A stretch of DNA of 64,000 bases from Blastomyces gilchristii SLH14081. Its lineage: Eukaryota > Ascomycota > Eurotiomycetes > Onygenales > Ajellomycetaceae. Below the pieces are notes generated by a model, which was not told where the DNA came from, did not search any database, and saw only the letters and a list, made by a program, of their open reading frames with translations. The translations under genes and the position numbers were made by a program. Location: assembly GCF_000003855.2 (NCBI RefSeq), contig NW_003101667.1:1369860-1433859 (forward strand). The letters are read 5' to 3'. The number at the start of each line of letters is the position of its first letter. Position 1 is the stretch's first letter. Shown here in pieces: positions 11,961-22,267 of this stretch.

Positions 11961-14337
11961 AAGAATTCAGAGTATCGCAGCGGTCAGCGGTATCTATTTA
12001 CTATATACAACTTGATATCGATGTATCGATGAGGGTTTGGCGGTTTGGCGGTGAGCTACATCCGACCCTACCTAAGTTACTAACTAACCATTTAATTATT
12101 TAATATTTTTAGAAATAATTGGCTCGCCATCAGCGCTACCTTCACTTCTCAAACAGTCAAAGACTTGATGAAGGTGCACGGAGAACAAAATAGTGAGCGT
12201 GCATGGAGTATTCCATCATTGATTGTGAGTGAGTAACTGAACACATAACTACTGTAAGATCATACCTTGTCCCTTCTGACCTGCATTATTGCTGCGATGC
12301 ACTTAAGGGACCAACCAACCTTTGTTTCCTTAATATTCAATCCACAAGCAGGGATTTAGACTATGATGTTTCAAAATGCCATACCTTATGTACTGTACGT
12401 GGAGCTTTTACAGTGGCTCTTTAAGTCAGGCTACATGACTTATTAGGGTAGTCATCCTCCTATTTAGCAGCAACTTTTTCTTTCGTTTGAATTGCTCAAA
12501 TTCAGACCAGAGAGACGAGTCAGCACGATGTAAAAGGTGTACAACACGAATCAATTCAAAGTTAAGTACATTCCACAACACATCTTCATCGCAAAGGAAA
12601 CTCCAAGGCAATACAACTAGAATGATGCAACTACAAATTCTCCTGTTCCTTACTCTATCTTGGACCAATTCGCATCCGGCGCATTCAGCTGTGCCACAGC
12701 ATCCATGAGCCCATGCTCTACATCTAAACTCCGAATCCTGCGAAATCATACTCGGATCACCCAAAGATATGTCAGACTAACTAGTTAATTAAGTGTTAAT
12801 AACTTCTCGCTTAGTTAGCAATCTTCAATCAAGCAATCTTTAACTCCGTACTCCGTAGTTACACCTTCCAACATGATATGGTTGATTTGGGAATGTTCCA
12901 AGTGCCAATGCTAACATTATTTTCGGAGTATTGAACAAACATTCCCCGGCAAGTTAGAGAGTCTCGCAGCGGATGATGAGTTAATCCGTGCCTAGTCATA
13001 TAATATTTTCTTTTTTTTAGTTCCGCACGGGTCCCGAAGATTGCTTGGAGCAAAGTTATGAAGGGTTGTTTTCTCTCCTTTCCAAAACGGTGCATTTGCT
13101 GATCTACCGGGATGCTTACGAAGAAGTCGGAAGGACGATGAATACTAACTACATCACAGCAAGGGTATTGTGTGATTGCACAACATGCAATGCCGGCTAA
13201 CCGTTCTTCTACATATGTACTCCATCCCTGATCGAAGATGTCTCAGAATTTGACTGATGCAAGATCGCATGTCAGAGGTGTGTGGTGCTAGCTATATCAG
13301 AGGCTACTACGCGATGCAGTGCAGGGCGGGCTTCGATGACGAAATCTAGTCTGCGCACTCTCACAGAGCCTAACAGCCATCCATGCCTAGCACATATACC
13401 GTGCATGTCCCCATTCCCGCACTTGCGGGCCTATCACATAACCACTGCCGGGATACTCTTTTAGCCTAGGTACATTGCCAGGGACAGGCCAGAGAGTGCA
13501 CAGATACATCTTTTTTCCCCTACTGCTTGTAAATTTCAAGACCGTGCTTTTTAACATCTATTGGGCGCTTTTGATTTCCCTAAGCGCCGTCAGCCCCGGC
13601 CCCTTATCCTGACTCATCAATACACTCATCAAGGGGATGCTTTGCTGCGCTGTTAGATTAAAAGACGAGTAGGTCAGCCCTTCATCCGATCGGGACTGCC
13701 AGACGATATCACGGAGATCACGGAGATCACAGAGATCGCGGAAACCATAGACACATCCTCTCCATTGGACCGCTCTGTCCCTGTGAATAATTTGGTGAAA
13801 ATGAGTTCATACGGCTTAGAACTGGAACTGACGCTATCTATTCATCAATTTGGCTGGAAATTCGATCTGTCGTCGGATTCAGGTGAGGTATTTTGTTATG
13901 GAGAAACCGGTTTCTTCAACAATGATGATATATTTCAGTCGAGTTCTAACCACTCGGAGAGATATCATACTTCCCTCCTCATGTCTATGACAGGATTGAT
14001 TGCATAAAAATGGACAACGATCCGAGGCTAGTGGATATATTCAAATATCTAGGTTCTCACTTACATGCTACACTGGCCATTTGGGGCAGTGGTTATGTTA
14101 TCGATCCTGCTCTGTCCTCATAAGCGTGACCCTGAGCCCAGGAATCGCAGCTGGGGTTCAAATCTATCCACCAACACTGAAAAGAGCGTGGGAAAGTATC
14201 CACTTGTATTTCTATCAGAGAACTCAACCATGTCTATACCCAAGGGCAAAACAATTGTTTCAAGCGGACAACATTTTGTTGATGTCCCCAACTACCAACC
14301 CATCACCAATTTTCTTTATTTCACTCCCTATCAGAGC

Positions 14338-14893
14338 TTAAATCTCCATTTCAAAGCACACAGATAACTCTGAGCCGATATAATGCCCAAAATTTTCAAT
14401 AGGTCTATACCCTCCCCTCATGTAAAACAGGATCGCATCAGGCTGCAACTTGCCCGTCTCATACACCAGCTTCCGCCACCTCCGGACTCTGCGCCCGCTC
14501 ATGTAGCGCCTCCAGAATAACCGAAGCAATTCCGAGACGCTTGCCCCTAAATTCAGGGACGACGAACATACACTTTACTTCGGCCTCTGCGGGGAGCAAT
14601 GGTGGCGGTGGCTGTGACTGTGACTGGGTTTGGATTTGCGGATCGTCGCCGATGACCGTCGTATTATTGTTATCATCTACATTACTCAGTGCCCGCAACG
14701 CTCCACATCCCACCGGCTTCGCGTCTATATATGCAACGATAAAGGCAGTAACGTCATCCTTGGTCGGTTTGGGCCCATACTCAGAATCCGGCGTGTTATA
14801 CCGCACGGCGAGTTCGCTGCGTTGCGCGTGGCGGAGCATTATGCTGTCGGGATGGTCCTAGGGGCGGTCCAGCACTTGAATGGTGGTCACCAT
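14338..14893 (-). pseudogene. GNAT acetyltransferase pseudogene (stop plus frameshift)
   Basis: Read on the minus strand from the ATG at 14893, the frame gives MVTTIQVLDRP, then a TAG stop (14860-14858), then continues DHPDSIMLRHAQRSELAVRYN... in the same frame. It reaches an intact acetyl-CoA loop (MFVVPEFRGKRLGIASVILE). Near 14475-14485 the frame is lost: ...HERAQSPE reads into a stop, whereas one frame over the text continues with WRKLVYETGKLQPDAILFY and ends RGGYRPIENFGHYIGSELS...EMEI, a typical GNAT C-terminus. One extra base in the GGAGGTGG stretch explains the shift. No GT-AG intron can bridge it. Two independent lesions argue for a true pseudogene rather than a single sequencing error. 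A Gln/Ser/Pro-rich insert (~residues 70-85) is also present. Confidence 0.75.
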
Positions 14894-15628
14894 GTTTGAG
14901 CTTCTATTTTCCGCTGAATTTGAAGTGTGTGAGAAGGGGATACACTGAACTGATATACTCTGATCTCGTTGCGGCGCCCGGGAGAGCTACATAAGCATAG
15001 ACCCGAGAGATTACTGGTAGGTGCCTGCTTACATATTTTTTGGTCTTTTTCACGGGTTAGAGAAGTAATTTATTCGCTTGATAGATGTAGCTAGGTGAGT
15101 GGTTCAGGGGAATTGAAGATGTAATTGGAGTGCATCTCCCTTAAATCTCTATCCAGGAATATATGTCAGGAATCGCGGTGGAAAGTTTTCCACGTTACAA
15201 TATATATATATATATAGCGGAGATGCAGGTTGACAGAGATATTCGTAATTGATAACTGTGCGAGTAAGGATTCCCATTTCGTGACTCATATGTGGGATAC
15301 TAGGGAGACAAGTTACGCAGAGCAGAAGAAAACGACGGTTGCGAATAAAGTTGTATATGCAACCTAGCAGCGAAGAGAATTCTCTGAGATAAAGTTTGCG
15401 GGAGCAGTGCAAGGTCACGTGTAACTAGTTATATTCGCCCACCGCCCTTGTCCAACAGATTCTGCCGCATCATAATATCCAAAACGAAAAGCTCAAAAAC
15501 ATCGGAGCGCCGATGAGAACCTTCCACGATTTGATGGGCTGCTAAAAGCTCTCAATTCTGCCAAAACCCAACCTTATATGAATAACCACAACTTTAAAAA
15601 CAAAGAAATACCCACTATTGTGTAGAAA
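14894..15628. other. Intergenic, 0.7 kb
   Basis: Lies between the 5' end of the dead acetyltransferase and the start of the Rrp43 gene. It holds a short (AT)n run near 15201-15217 and presumably the Rrp43 promoter. No gene was seen. Confidence 0.6.
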
Positions 15629-16939
15629 ATGACACCCTCACCAGCAACAACCTCCACCTCCACCACAACCTCAACCTCAACAACCACCCCCCCCAATTCT
15701 CCAAAACCCGTCCAAGGACCTCCTCCCTCCCTCTCCCTGCCGCCCTCCCAATTCGCCAGACTTCAACCTCATTCCTACCTCCTCGCGCACCTCTCACCTT
15801 CATCTCCAGATTCAAGACCCCCCCTTCGCGTAAACGGGCGCACACCATCCCAATTCCGCCCCGCATCCATCAACATCGGCTCGCTCACACATACCAATGC
15901 CAGCGCAGTGGTTCGCATGGGTGACACAGTCGCCGTGTGCGGTGTGCGCGGCGAAATACTCTCGACGGATGATATAGCCGCATGGAACGTGTCGTCGTCG
16001 TCAGATCCATCCACCTCAAAACGGAGGAAAACAGACAGTGCGCAGGCGGGGCAATTACAACACAAACAAAAACAAAACGAACCACTGGAAGACGAAGAAG
16101 ATGATGACAACAACGAAGACGACTCCGAGATCCACGCCTTCAACCTCCTCGTCCCCAACCTCTCCCTCAACACCGGCTGTACCCCCAGCATAGCCGCCTC
16201 CGCCTCCCCCTCCACCCTCGCCCAATCGCTCTCCCACAAACTTCTCTCCCTCCTCCATACCACCCGCCTGGTCCGTGCCTCCGATCTACGCATCCTCCAC
16301 CACCCACCTAACCTCACAGACATAACGACCCTGCATGCATCCACACCAGCACCAGAGCGCGAACCAGAAACAAAAGCCTTCTGGACCCTCTACATCGACA
16401 TCCTCATCATCTCGCACGCAGGCAACGTTTTTGACGCCGCATGGGGCTCCATGATTGCCGCGCTGCGCGACACACGCCTCCCGAAGGCGTGGTGGGATAT
16501 GGATAGCGAAATGGTGCTTTGTTCCGATGAGGTCTCCGAGGCGCGGCCGTTGAGGCTCCGGGGCCTGCCGGTTGCGAGTTCGTTTGGGGTGTTTGAGGCG
16601 GATGAGATGGAGAAGTGGAGGATTCCGATGCCGGTTGGTGAGGAGGCGGAGGAGAAGGGGCGAATGGGTTCTGGGAAACTCAAGGCGGTGGAATATGGGG
16701 GAAGTGGTGGCGATGGAAGACCGCGGCGATGGATATTGGCGGATTTGGACGGGTTTGAGGAGTCGTTGTGTGCGGAGAGGGTGTGCGTTGTTGTAGATAA
16801 GGAGGCAGGGGGGTCAGTGAAGATTCTGAAGTTGGAGAAGAATGGCGGGTTGGCGGTTGGGAGGAGGGAGATGAGAGAGTTAGTTGAGCTGGCGGCGGGT
16901 AGGTGGGAGGAGTGGAAGGGCTTGTTTGGGGAGCGGTGA
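15629..16939 (+). CDS. rrp43: Exosome complex subunit Rrp43 (RNase PH fold)
   Basis: A single exon encodes 436 residues. A Thr/Ser/Pro-rich leader (about 40 residues) precedes the RNase PH fold, beginning around FARLQPHSYLLAHLSPSS...RPPLRVNGRTPSQFRPASIN and including ASAVVRMGDTVAVCGVRGEI. An acidic, Lys/Gln-rich insert (~residues 120-165) interrupts it. The core resumes with NLLVPNLSLNTGC, FWTLYIDILIISHAGNVFDA and MIAALRDTRLPKAWWD. The RPxR-plus-late FWTLYID arrangement and lack of phosphorolytic active-site residues fit the non-catalytic ring subunit Rrp43 rather than Rrp42 or Rrp45. It is part of the nine-subunit exosome ring for 3'-5' RNA processing in nucleus and cytoplasm. It is convergent with the peptidase gene downstream. 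Confidence 0.8.
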   Translation: MTPSPATTSTSTTTSTSTTTPPNSPKPVQGPPPSLSLPPSQFARLQPHSYLLAHLSPSSPDSRPPLRVNGRTPSQFRPASINIGSLTHTNASAVVRMGDTVAVCGVRGEILSTDDIAAWNVSSSSDPSTSKRRKTDSAQAGQLQHKQKQNEPLEDEEDDDNNEDDSEIHAFNLLVPNLSLNTGCTPSIAASASPSTLAQSLSHKLLSLLHTTRLVRASDLRILHHPPNLTDITTLHASTPAPEREPETKAFWTLYIDILIISHAGNVFDAAWGSMIAALRDTRLPKAWWDMDSEMVLCSDEVSEARPLRLRGLPVASSFGVFEADEMEKWRIPMPVGEEAEEKGRMGSGKLKAVEYGGSGGDGRPRRWILADLDGFEESLCAERVCVVVDKEAGGSVKILKLEKNGGLAVGRREMRELVELAAGRWEEWKGLFGER

Positions 16940-17757
16940 CTTCTATTGTCAGTCTTTTTTGCCTAATAGAGAGGATTCCGCGGGAGGTAATTGGAATAGA
17001 ATCTGGAATGGAATCTTTTTCGAAACTTTGATATGTATGTAGCATGGCATGCCCATTTATAGATCCACGAGCATTTTTCATTCTAGAGTTCTTGCTATAC
17101 ACGATAAGTGTGAGCGTAAACAACTCATGAGCTAACCAGGGAGCCGAACGTTATGGTTCCCCGTAACTCCGGTTCTCTTTTCTCTCCTTCCATCCACTCA
17201 ACATATCACATCATGTATTCAGCGAGAACTGGATAGAGATATGTTTCCCTCGAGGGCCGAGGAAGCCAGGACCAAGCAGAAACTGGTTGTATTAGTTACC
17301 CATCTCCCCATTTATCTCTAGCACGTCGAATCCTATCTATCACCAAGGATAAAATGTGAGGGCAAAGGCCAGAGAGAAGTAACTGTACAGCGACGGGGGA
17401 ATATCTAGTCATCACAACTGAATGTATGCGTAAAACGGGTATTAACATAGATCATCAAACCCAGTCAAAATAACACCGTTATAACCCTTCCGCAATCCAT
17501 CCCTATGGGGTTTCCTATCCTACCCAAACGCCTGTAAGACCCATTGAATGAAAACAATCGAATCGAATCCACTGCAAAAAAATAAAATAGAATAAAATAA
17601 AATAAAATAAAAAAGGAGAAGGCAACAATTATTAAACATTCATATATCTCTCTTACATACCATACCATATACCATATATAAAATAGCCCAGACACACACA
17701 CACACGCACACACAAAAACAAAAAACAAAAATGGATAAAGTCATAGCCATATATCCC
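16940..17757. other. Intergenic between convergent genes, 0.8 kb
   Basis: Contains the two 3' ends, an imperfect AATAA/AAAAT tandem run at about 17581-17614 and a CA-rich run near 17692-17715. No gene was recognised. Confidence 0.6.
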
Positions 17758-19791
17758 CTACGTTCTTCGCTTCTTCAGCGCTGGCTCTTTGACGTCCGCA
17801 TCAGGATTAGCACCTACAAGGACGGGTGTAGAGGAGGAGGATGAAGAGGGTTCGCTTTCCTGATCGGAGCCGTCGAGGTCTTCATCTTGTTGCTGTTGTT
17901 GTTCTTGTTTAGTTTCATTTGCTGTCTTTGAATCGTTCTCCGCATGTTCTTCTTCGCTGTTGGTGGTCGCAGAGGAGGAGGAGGTATCTTTTCCCGGTTG
18001 CAGTTTTGACTTGGGGATGGAAATGGAAAGTGAAAATAGGCTTATAGACTTGGAAGTTTCATTTGTTGCGGGTTTCTTGGTCTTATCGTCGTTCTTTTCG
18101 CTGCTGTCCTTGGTGGGTTCAGGCCATTTCGTAGCTGAGGAAGAGGGTGAGGATGCGGAGGCCGGTGCTTTGGAAGTATCACGCTCGAAAAACATCCTAC
18201 GGATGATTCCAGATGGGGAAATGGTTTCTTTCTCCTCCTTCTTCTCACTCTTATCGCCCGAATCCTTCCCCTTCTCCGCCTCGTTTTCCTCTTCCTCCTC
18301 AACCACATCGGAGAAATTCCACATCTCAGTGATATCACCTTTCACGAGGGCAGGTATCCACAAAGATCCAAGCACACATGGGACAAGATAGAGAAGAGCA
18401 GGTTGGGCATGATGGGAGATCTGCATTGCCAACAGGGTAGCCAGCATGCCAATCACATACCCAACAATACTCGCATGGAAGTATGTTTTGGGGAAGTTCT
18501 TTGCTTCGTGTGACGTAAGCTTCCCATCCAGGCGCTGGGGGAAAACGATAGGCTCATATCTGGATGTGGATGTGAACCACGTTGTCCAGAAACGCTCACC
18601 CCAACGACCAGTGGCGCTGACATATGGGATTTTTTCAGATCTCTCCAACCGAGCGGCCTTCGCCTTGTAGTAGAGGAAAAGGTCAAACCGCAGCGCTAAA
18701 CCCATTACCATACCAGGAACCACAATATCGCCTAGCCCCAGCATAGCCATGCTCTCCAAAGCAGGATCCGCTCCTGGCGTCGCAGGGCGCGGGAAGACCA
18801 ACTTGATGGGTATATCCAGACTTTTGGCAACGGTAACCATTAACGGGGTGAAGAAGACGAAATAAATATCGTAAAAGAACAAGGCGCCAAGGACCAGGGA
18901 GGCCGTCCCGAACGTCGTGGGCGACATGAACTGCATGGCGCCGTAGGAGACGCTGAAGCCGAGGAAATTGGTTAACCACCACGGCTTCGACACAAAAGTA
19001 AAGAAATACACGGCCGCGAGCGCGATAATAATGCTTATGACGTCTAAGATTGTGAAGCGGCTTTTGGCTTCGACGATGGCGTGGATGTAGGCTCGTAGCG
19101 TTGCTCTTGTATAGAGAAAGTTGCGTATGTCCCAGAGGGTATTTAGAAACGAGGCTGGCAAGGGAATGTTACCTAGATAACCTGGAAGAGGGGACTTGCG
19201 ACGCTCCTCCTCGTTTATATCTGCCAGGGGCAAGTCGTCATCTCCAACGGGTACAAAAACCCTCTTGCGCTGGTTTGCTTTCCACATACGCCCACCTAGA
19301 GCGTAGCGGGATGGGAAAATCAAAGATTGCAAAAGCGAAAACCCATCCCGCATAAACGCGACGGCAAAGACAAGGGCCGCCTGCGAGAAATAAAAACCTA
19401 GGAACTTGTTGAGGATGGCTGGGTCCTCCACCCATTTGATCAGGAGATATAGGCCACACAGCGTCAGGCCGGCCATGATGGGGAACATGATGGCGTCAGA
19501 TGGCTCGAGGCCTTCCATTCTCTTCACGCTTGATTCCTCCTCTTCATCCTCCTCGTCCTCTTCGTCACTGTCTTCCTGATTTTCCCCATCACTATTGTTT
19601 GAACGTTTGCGCTTGGGTTTGGTTGGCTTGGCTGCCGACGACGGTCTTGTCAAGGACGCATGGGCTCCGATGTAGATGGGGAAGAGAGCGGACACTACAA
19701 GATGGCTGTATGTCGGTATGAGGGGTTTGCACACACTGAATTCGAACTGGACGCGGTCTAGGAGTTTTGCGAAAAGCCCTGCAGCGTCCAT
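17758..19791 (-). CDS. sppA: Signal peptide peptidase (intramembrane aspartyl protease)
   Basis: A single exon encodes 677 residues. The three signatures of presenilin/SPP proteases are present in order: YD at 307-308 in FFYDIYFVFFTP, GLGD at 352-355 in LGLGDIVVPG, and the PAL motif at 463-471 in QPALLYLVP. The two aspartates (D308, D355) are the predicted catalytic pair. Several hydrophobic segments surround them. An acidic run (~residues 68-88) sits between the first two membrane segments, and a ~190-residue hydrophilic, Ser/Glu/Lys-rich tail follows the last membrane segment. SPP sits in the ER membrane and cleaves type II membrane peptides; in Aspergillus SppA is needed for processing of the sterol regulator SrbA and hypoxic growth (established for relatives, inferred here). 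It is divergent from the cyclophilin gene. Confidence 0.9.
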   Translation of the reverse strand: MDAAGLFAKLLDRVQFEFSVCKPLIPTYSHLVVSALFPIYIGAHASLTRPSSAAKPTKPKRKRSNNSDGENQEDSDEEDEEDEEEESSVKRMEGLEPSDAIMFPIMAGLTLCGLYLLIKWVEDPAILNKFLGFYFSQAALVFAVAFMRDGFSLLQSLIFPSRYALGGRMWKANQRKRVFVPVGDDDLPLADINEEERRKSPLPGYLGNIPLPASFLNTLWDIRNFLYTRATLRAYIHAIVEAKSRFTILDVISIIIALAAVYFFTFVSKPWWLTNFLGFSVSYGAMQFMSPTTFGTASLVLGALFFYDIYFVFFTPLMVTVAKSLDIPIKLVFPRPATPGADPALESMAMLGLGDIVVPGMVMGLALRFDLFLYYKAKAARLERSEKIPYVSATGRWGERFWTTWFTSTSRYEPIVFPQRLDGKLTSHEAKNFPKTYFHASIVGYVIGMLATLLAMQISHHAQPALLYLVPCVLGSLWIPALVKGDITEMWNFSDVVEEEEENEAEKGKDSGDKSEKKEEKETISPSGIIRRMFFERDTSKAPASASSPSSSATKWPEPTKDSSEKNDDKTKKPATNETSKSISLFSLSISIPKSKLQPGKDTSSSSATTNSEEEHAENDSKTANETKQEQQQQQDEDLDGSDQESEPSSSSSSTPVLVGANPDADVKEPALKKRRT

Positions 19792-20748
19792 CTTTGCGGA
19801 GAGCCCTTGGCGGAGGACACCTGGCTTGAGTCACTAGGTGAATAGGTGTTGGATAGCTGTTCCCTCATTCAAGAGTATTGTCGATAGCATGCGTTTCAGG
19901 ATTTGTAATTACTAGAAAGAAGGATGACGCGGTGTTCTGTGACGGGGATTTTACAGCATATGTAAACTTTTGATTTTGGGAGCCTCAGTTTGATGTTGAT
20001 AACGTTGGAAGTTTATCTGGAGCCGTTGCTGCGGGAGAAGAGATGGCGCCGTAGCCAATCAAAACACCTCCTTTCTGGTGCTGCTTTTACCTCCGCGCAG
20101 ATTCAATGTTCATGTGTACATATCTTGATGCGATACAGCTTAGTTAAGTTATGAAATGATGAGTTACCTTGGACAACTGATGATGCTGGATGGATGGTTG
20201 TTTGGTGGAAGCTATTTACTTGAGAACTCTGTTTCTCCTCCTTCAACCTTGTCTTGCAACAAGAGCTCACTCACTCTCTCCTTAAAGAGAGTCTAAGTAT
20301 CTATTTCCCACACTTCTACGCAGCGTATTATGGAAGACTCACCAGCATAGGAGGCTACTCTAGATAGTTCTTGTCACTGGGCTGATTTGGCATTTTAACT
20401 CCAGGTTTCTATTATACAGGTTATCAGCCTCACAAAGCCTAGGTGTAGTTCGTGTGTGCGGCCTGTGTTTGTATATCTTGTCAGGAAGAAGGAACTTAAA
20501 TCGGGACTGCCTGGCACATATATCTTGCCGACATTATTGTTATCCATTGTAAAAGACGGAGTGTCTTTCCAAGGTTGAAAGATGATATTCCCTTCTTTGC
20601 GATATCTACGCTGTACGCTGCTGTAAATAGATAGGTTAAACGGGCGCCAAGCCCAAAATGATGGCTGACATTCATCCGGAGCTTTGCAAGCCCAAACTTC
20701 CAAGCCAAAGATCTCCCTATGTCATATGTTCAGAATATAACGGCACCA
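19792..20748. promoter_or_regulatory. Divergent intergenic region, 0.96 kb
   Basis: Separates the divergently transcribed signal peptide peptidase and cyclophilin genes, so both promoters are here. A minus-strand open frame of 102 codons (20395-20703) has no recognisable features and was not called. Confidence 0.5.
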
Positions 20749-21395
20749 ATGGCTACTGATGTGGTACTTGACACTTCGATGGTACAGTTGAATCGCATCC
20801 TTGGCGGTTTCATGCTATTCCAATAAAACTTGCTAACTCTCCCCAGGGCTCCATCACCCTCGAACTCTACAACGAGCATGCGCCCAAGGCACGAGAGCCC
20901 AATCCATCCCCCTCCTACCCTACCCATTGCCAGACCCTTCCTTCTCTTTACTAACATACAGCTCTCTTCTGCGAGCAATAGGCATGCAAGAACTTTGCAA
21001 CCCTCGCGCAACGCGGCTACTACAACAACGTAATCTTTCACCGCATCATCCCTAATTTCATGATCCAAGGCGGCGACCCCACCGGCACAGGTCGAGGGGG
21101 CAGTTCGATCTACGGCGAGAAGTTTGAGGATGAAATCAGCCCCGCGCTGAAACATACAGGCGCGGGAGTTTTGAGCATGGCGAATAGCGGACCCAATACC
21201 AATGGCAGTCAGTTTTTCATTACGCTGGCGCCCACTCCGTGGCTGGATGGGAAACATACAATATTTGGCCGGGTGAAGAGTGGGATGAGAGTTGTGCAGC
21301 GCATGGGACTGGTGAAGACAGGAGCAGAGGATAGGCCGGTTGATCAGGTTAAGATTGTGAGGGCAAGGGTTGTGGAGGAATCGGGGGAGGAGTGA
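20749..21395 (+). CDS. ppil1: PPIL1-type cyclophilin (peptidyl-prolyl isomerase), GC-AG intron
   Basis: Three exons (20749-20781, 20847-20888, 20982-21395) encode 162 residues beginning [20 protein letters not shown] and ending VVEESGEE. The 11-codon first exon and 14-codon second exon join exactly in frame to the cyclophilin core. Catalytic-site pieces are visible: [14 protein letters not shown] (with the catalytic Arg), the [18 protein letters not shown] stretch with the active-site Trp and His, and NGSQFF. Intron 2 (20889-20981) has a GC donor after AAG instead of GT; no GT is available nearby, and CTAAC precedes the acceptor. Short single-domain cyclophilins of this subtype are spliceosome-associated prolyl isomerases. 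The small N-terminal exons make this gene easy to mis-annotate as truncated. Confidence 0.88.
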
Positions 21396-22267
21396 TGGCA
21401 TATCTCTCGGCCTTGGGCAAGGTTGAATATATGATAAAGGACTGGAAGGCATGATGATATACGATGAATAGATTGAGCTGCTCTTCTACTACGATGGTCA
21501 GAAGAGAAGGCTCAGGTATTGCTATATACTACGCATACCGGACACAAATTCTGCTACGGGTTTGGCCTCAAAGCTGGGTTTGAGGGGGGGACAGCCATGG
21601 TCATTCCCAGCGAAGGATCCCATTCCATACATGGGAAGGATGTCTTCCAGAGACACTTCCAAAGAAGACTTTACTCCAGATGTACACCATAAATACATGC
21701 CATAAACAGGCAGAATAAATAAAATTAAATAAATATGAAAAGAATGTATCACCGCAAAACGAACCGCTTCCATCAGACGATATATCCAGAGCAGCAGATA
21801 CAGGGTGAAATAAGCAATCTACACTCCATAACGGACACAGCCAATGAAGGCGGATCCAGAAGACAAGCTCGCCAAAGCAACTACTAAAAAAGTAGGACGC
21901 GGCATGGTCTGCGCAGAAGCACTAGGAGTGAGTTGTTGAAAAAGAGAAAAAGAACAGGAAAAATTGTTTTGATATTTTCTGCTTTTGATGACGTTGGTCC
22001 GTATGCCAAGCCTGAGCCAGTCCCTATTGGGCTAACGCATCATGTGACTACGCTTCTTTCTCGCCATATATTTTTCTACCTCGAGTTCTCTCTTTCTCTT
22101 CCCTTTGGATTTTCCCACAAATGAAAACAGAAGTTGATTTTGATTTCGACCACTTGAAACAAAACATTCAAACCTGTCATTGCCAGTGGTTCATATTGTC
22201 GACGCTAATGGTCTTTTGCCCATCCTATGAACTGAGCATCTGATCCTGTAATGTGTGCGCTGCTGTA
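21396..22267. other. Intergenic, 0.87 kb
   Basis: 3' flank of the cyclophilin gene and promoter of the Mrs6 gene. Nothing else was recognised; short open frames at 21522-21773 and 21933-22124 have no protein-like features. Confidence 0.6.

Larger units (their letters stand above)
9707..14337. other. Long gene-poor region, 4.6 kb
   Basis: The longest gene-free stretch in the window apart from one weak small-gene candidate (10041-10233). It includes the promoter of the ferric reductase (minus strand), an AT-rich island at about 11615-11960, an 11-nt tandem repeat near 11326-11360, a 9-nt tandem repeat near 13708-13740, and several copies of the motif TACGGAGTA/TACTCCGTA near 10593, 11475 and 12847. 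Short open frames (for example 12426-12764 minus and 13765-14007 plus) have no recognisable domain and no convincing splice structure, so I do not call them. Confidence 0.5.

Noticed and set aside
12426..12764. 112-codon minus-strand frame, Cys-rich start
   Set aside because: Cysteines do not form a known pattern, a plus-strand frame overlaps it, and surrounding DNA looks non-coding.
15775..16344. Long antisense open frame over the Rrp43 gene
   Set aside because: It is a shadow of a GC-rich, low-complexity coding region in another frame.
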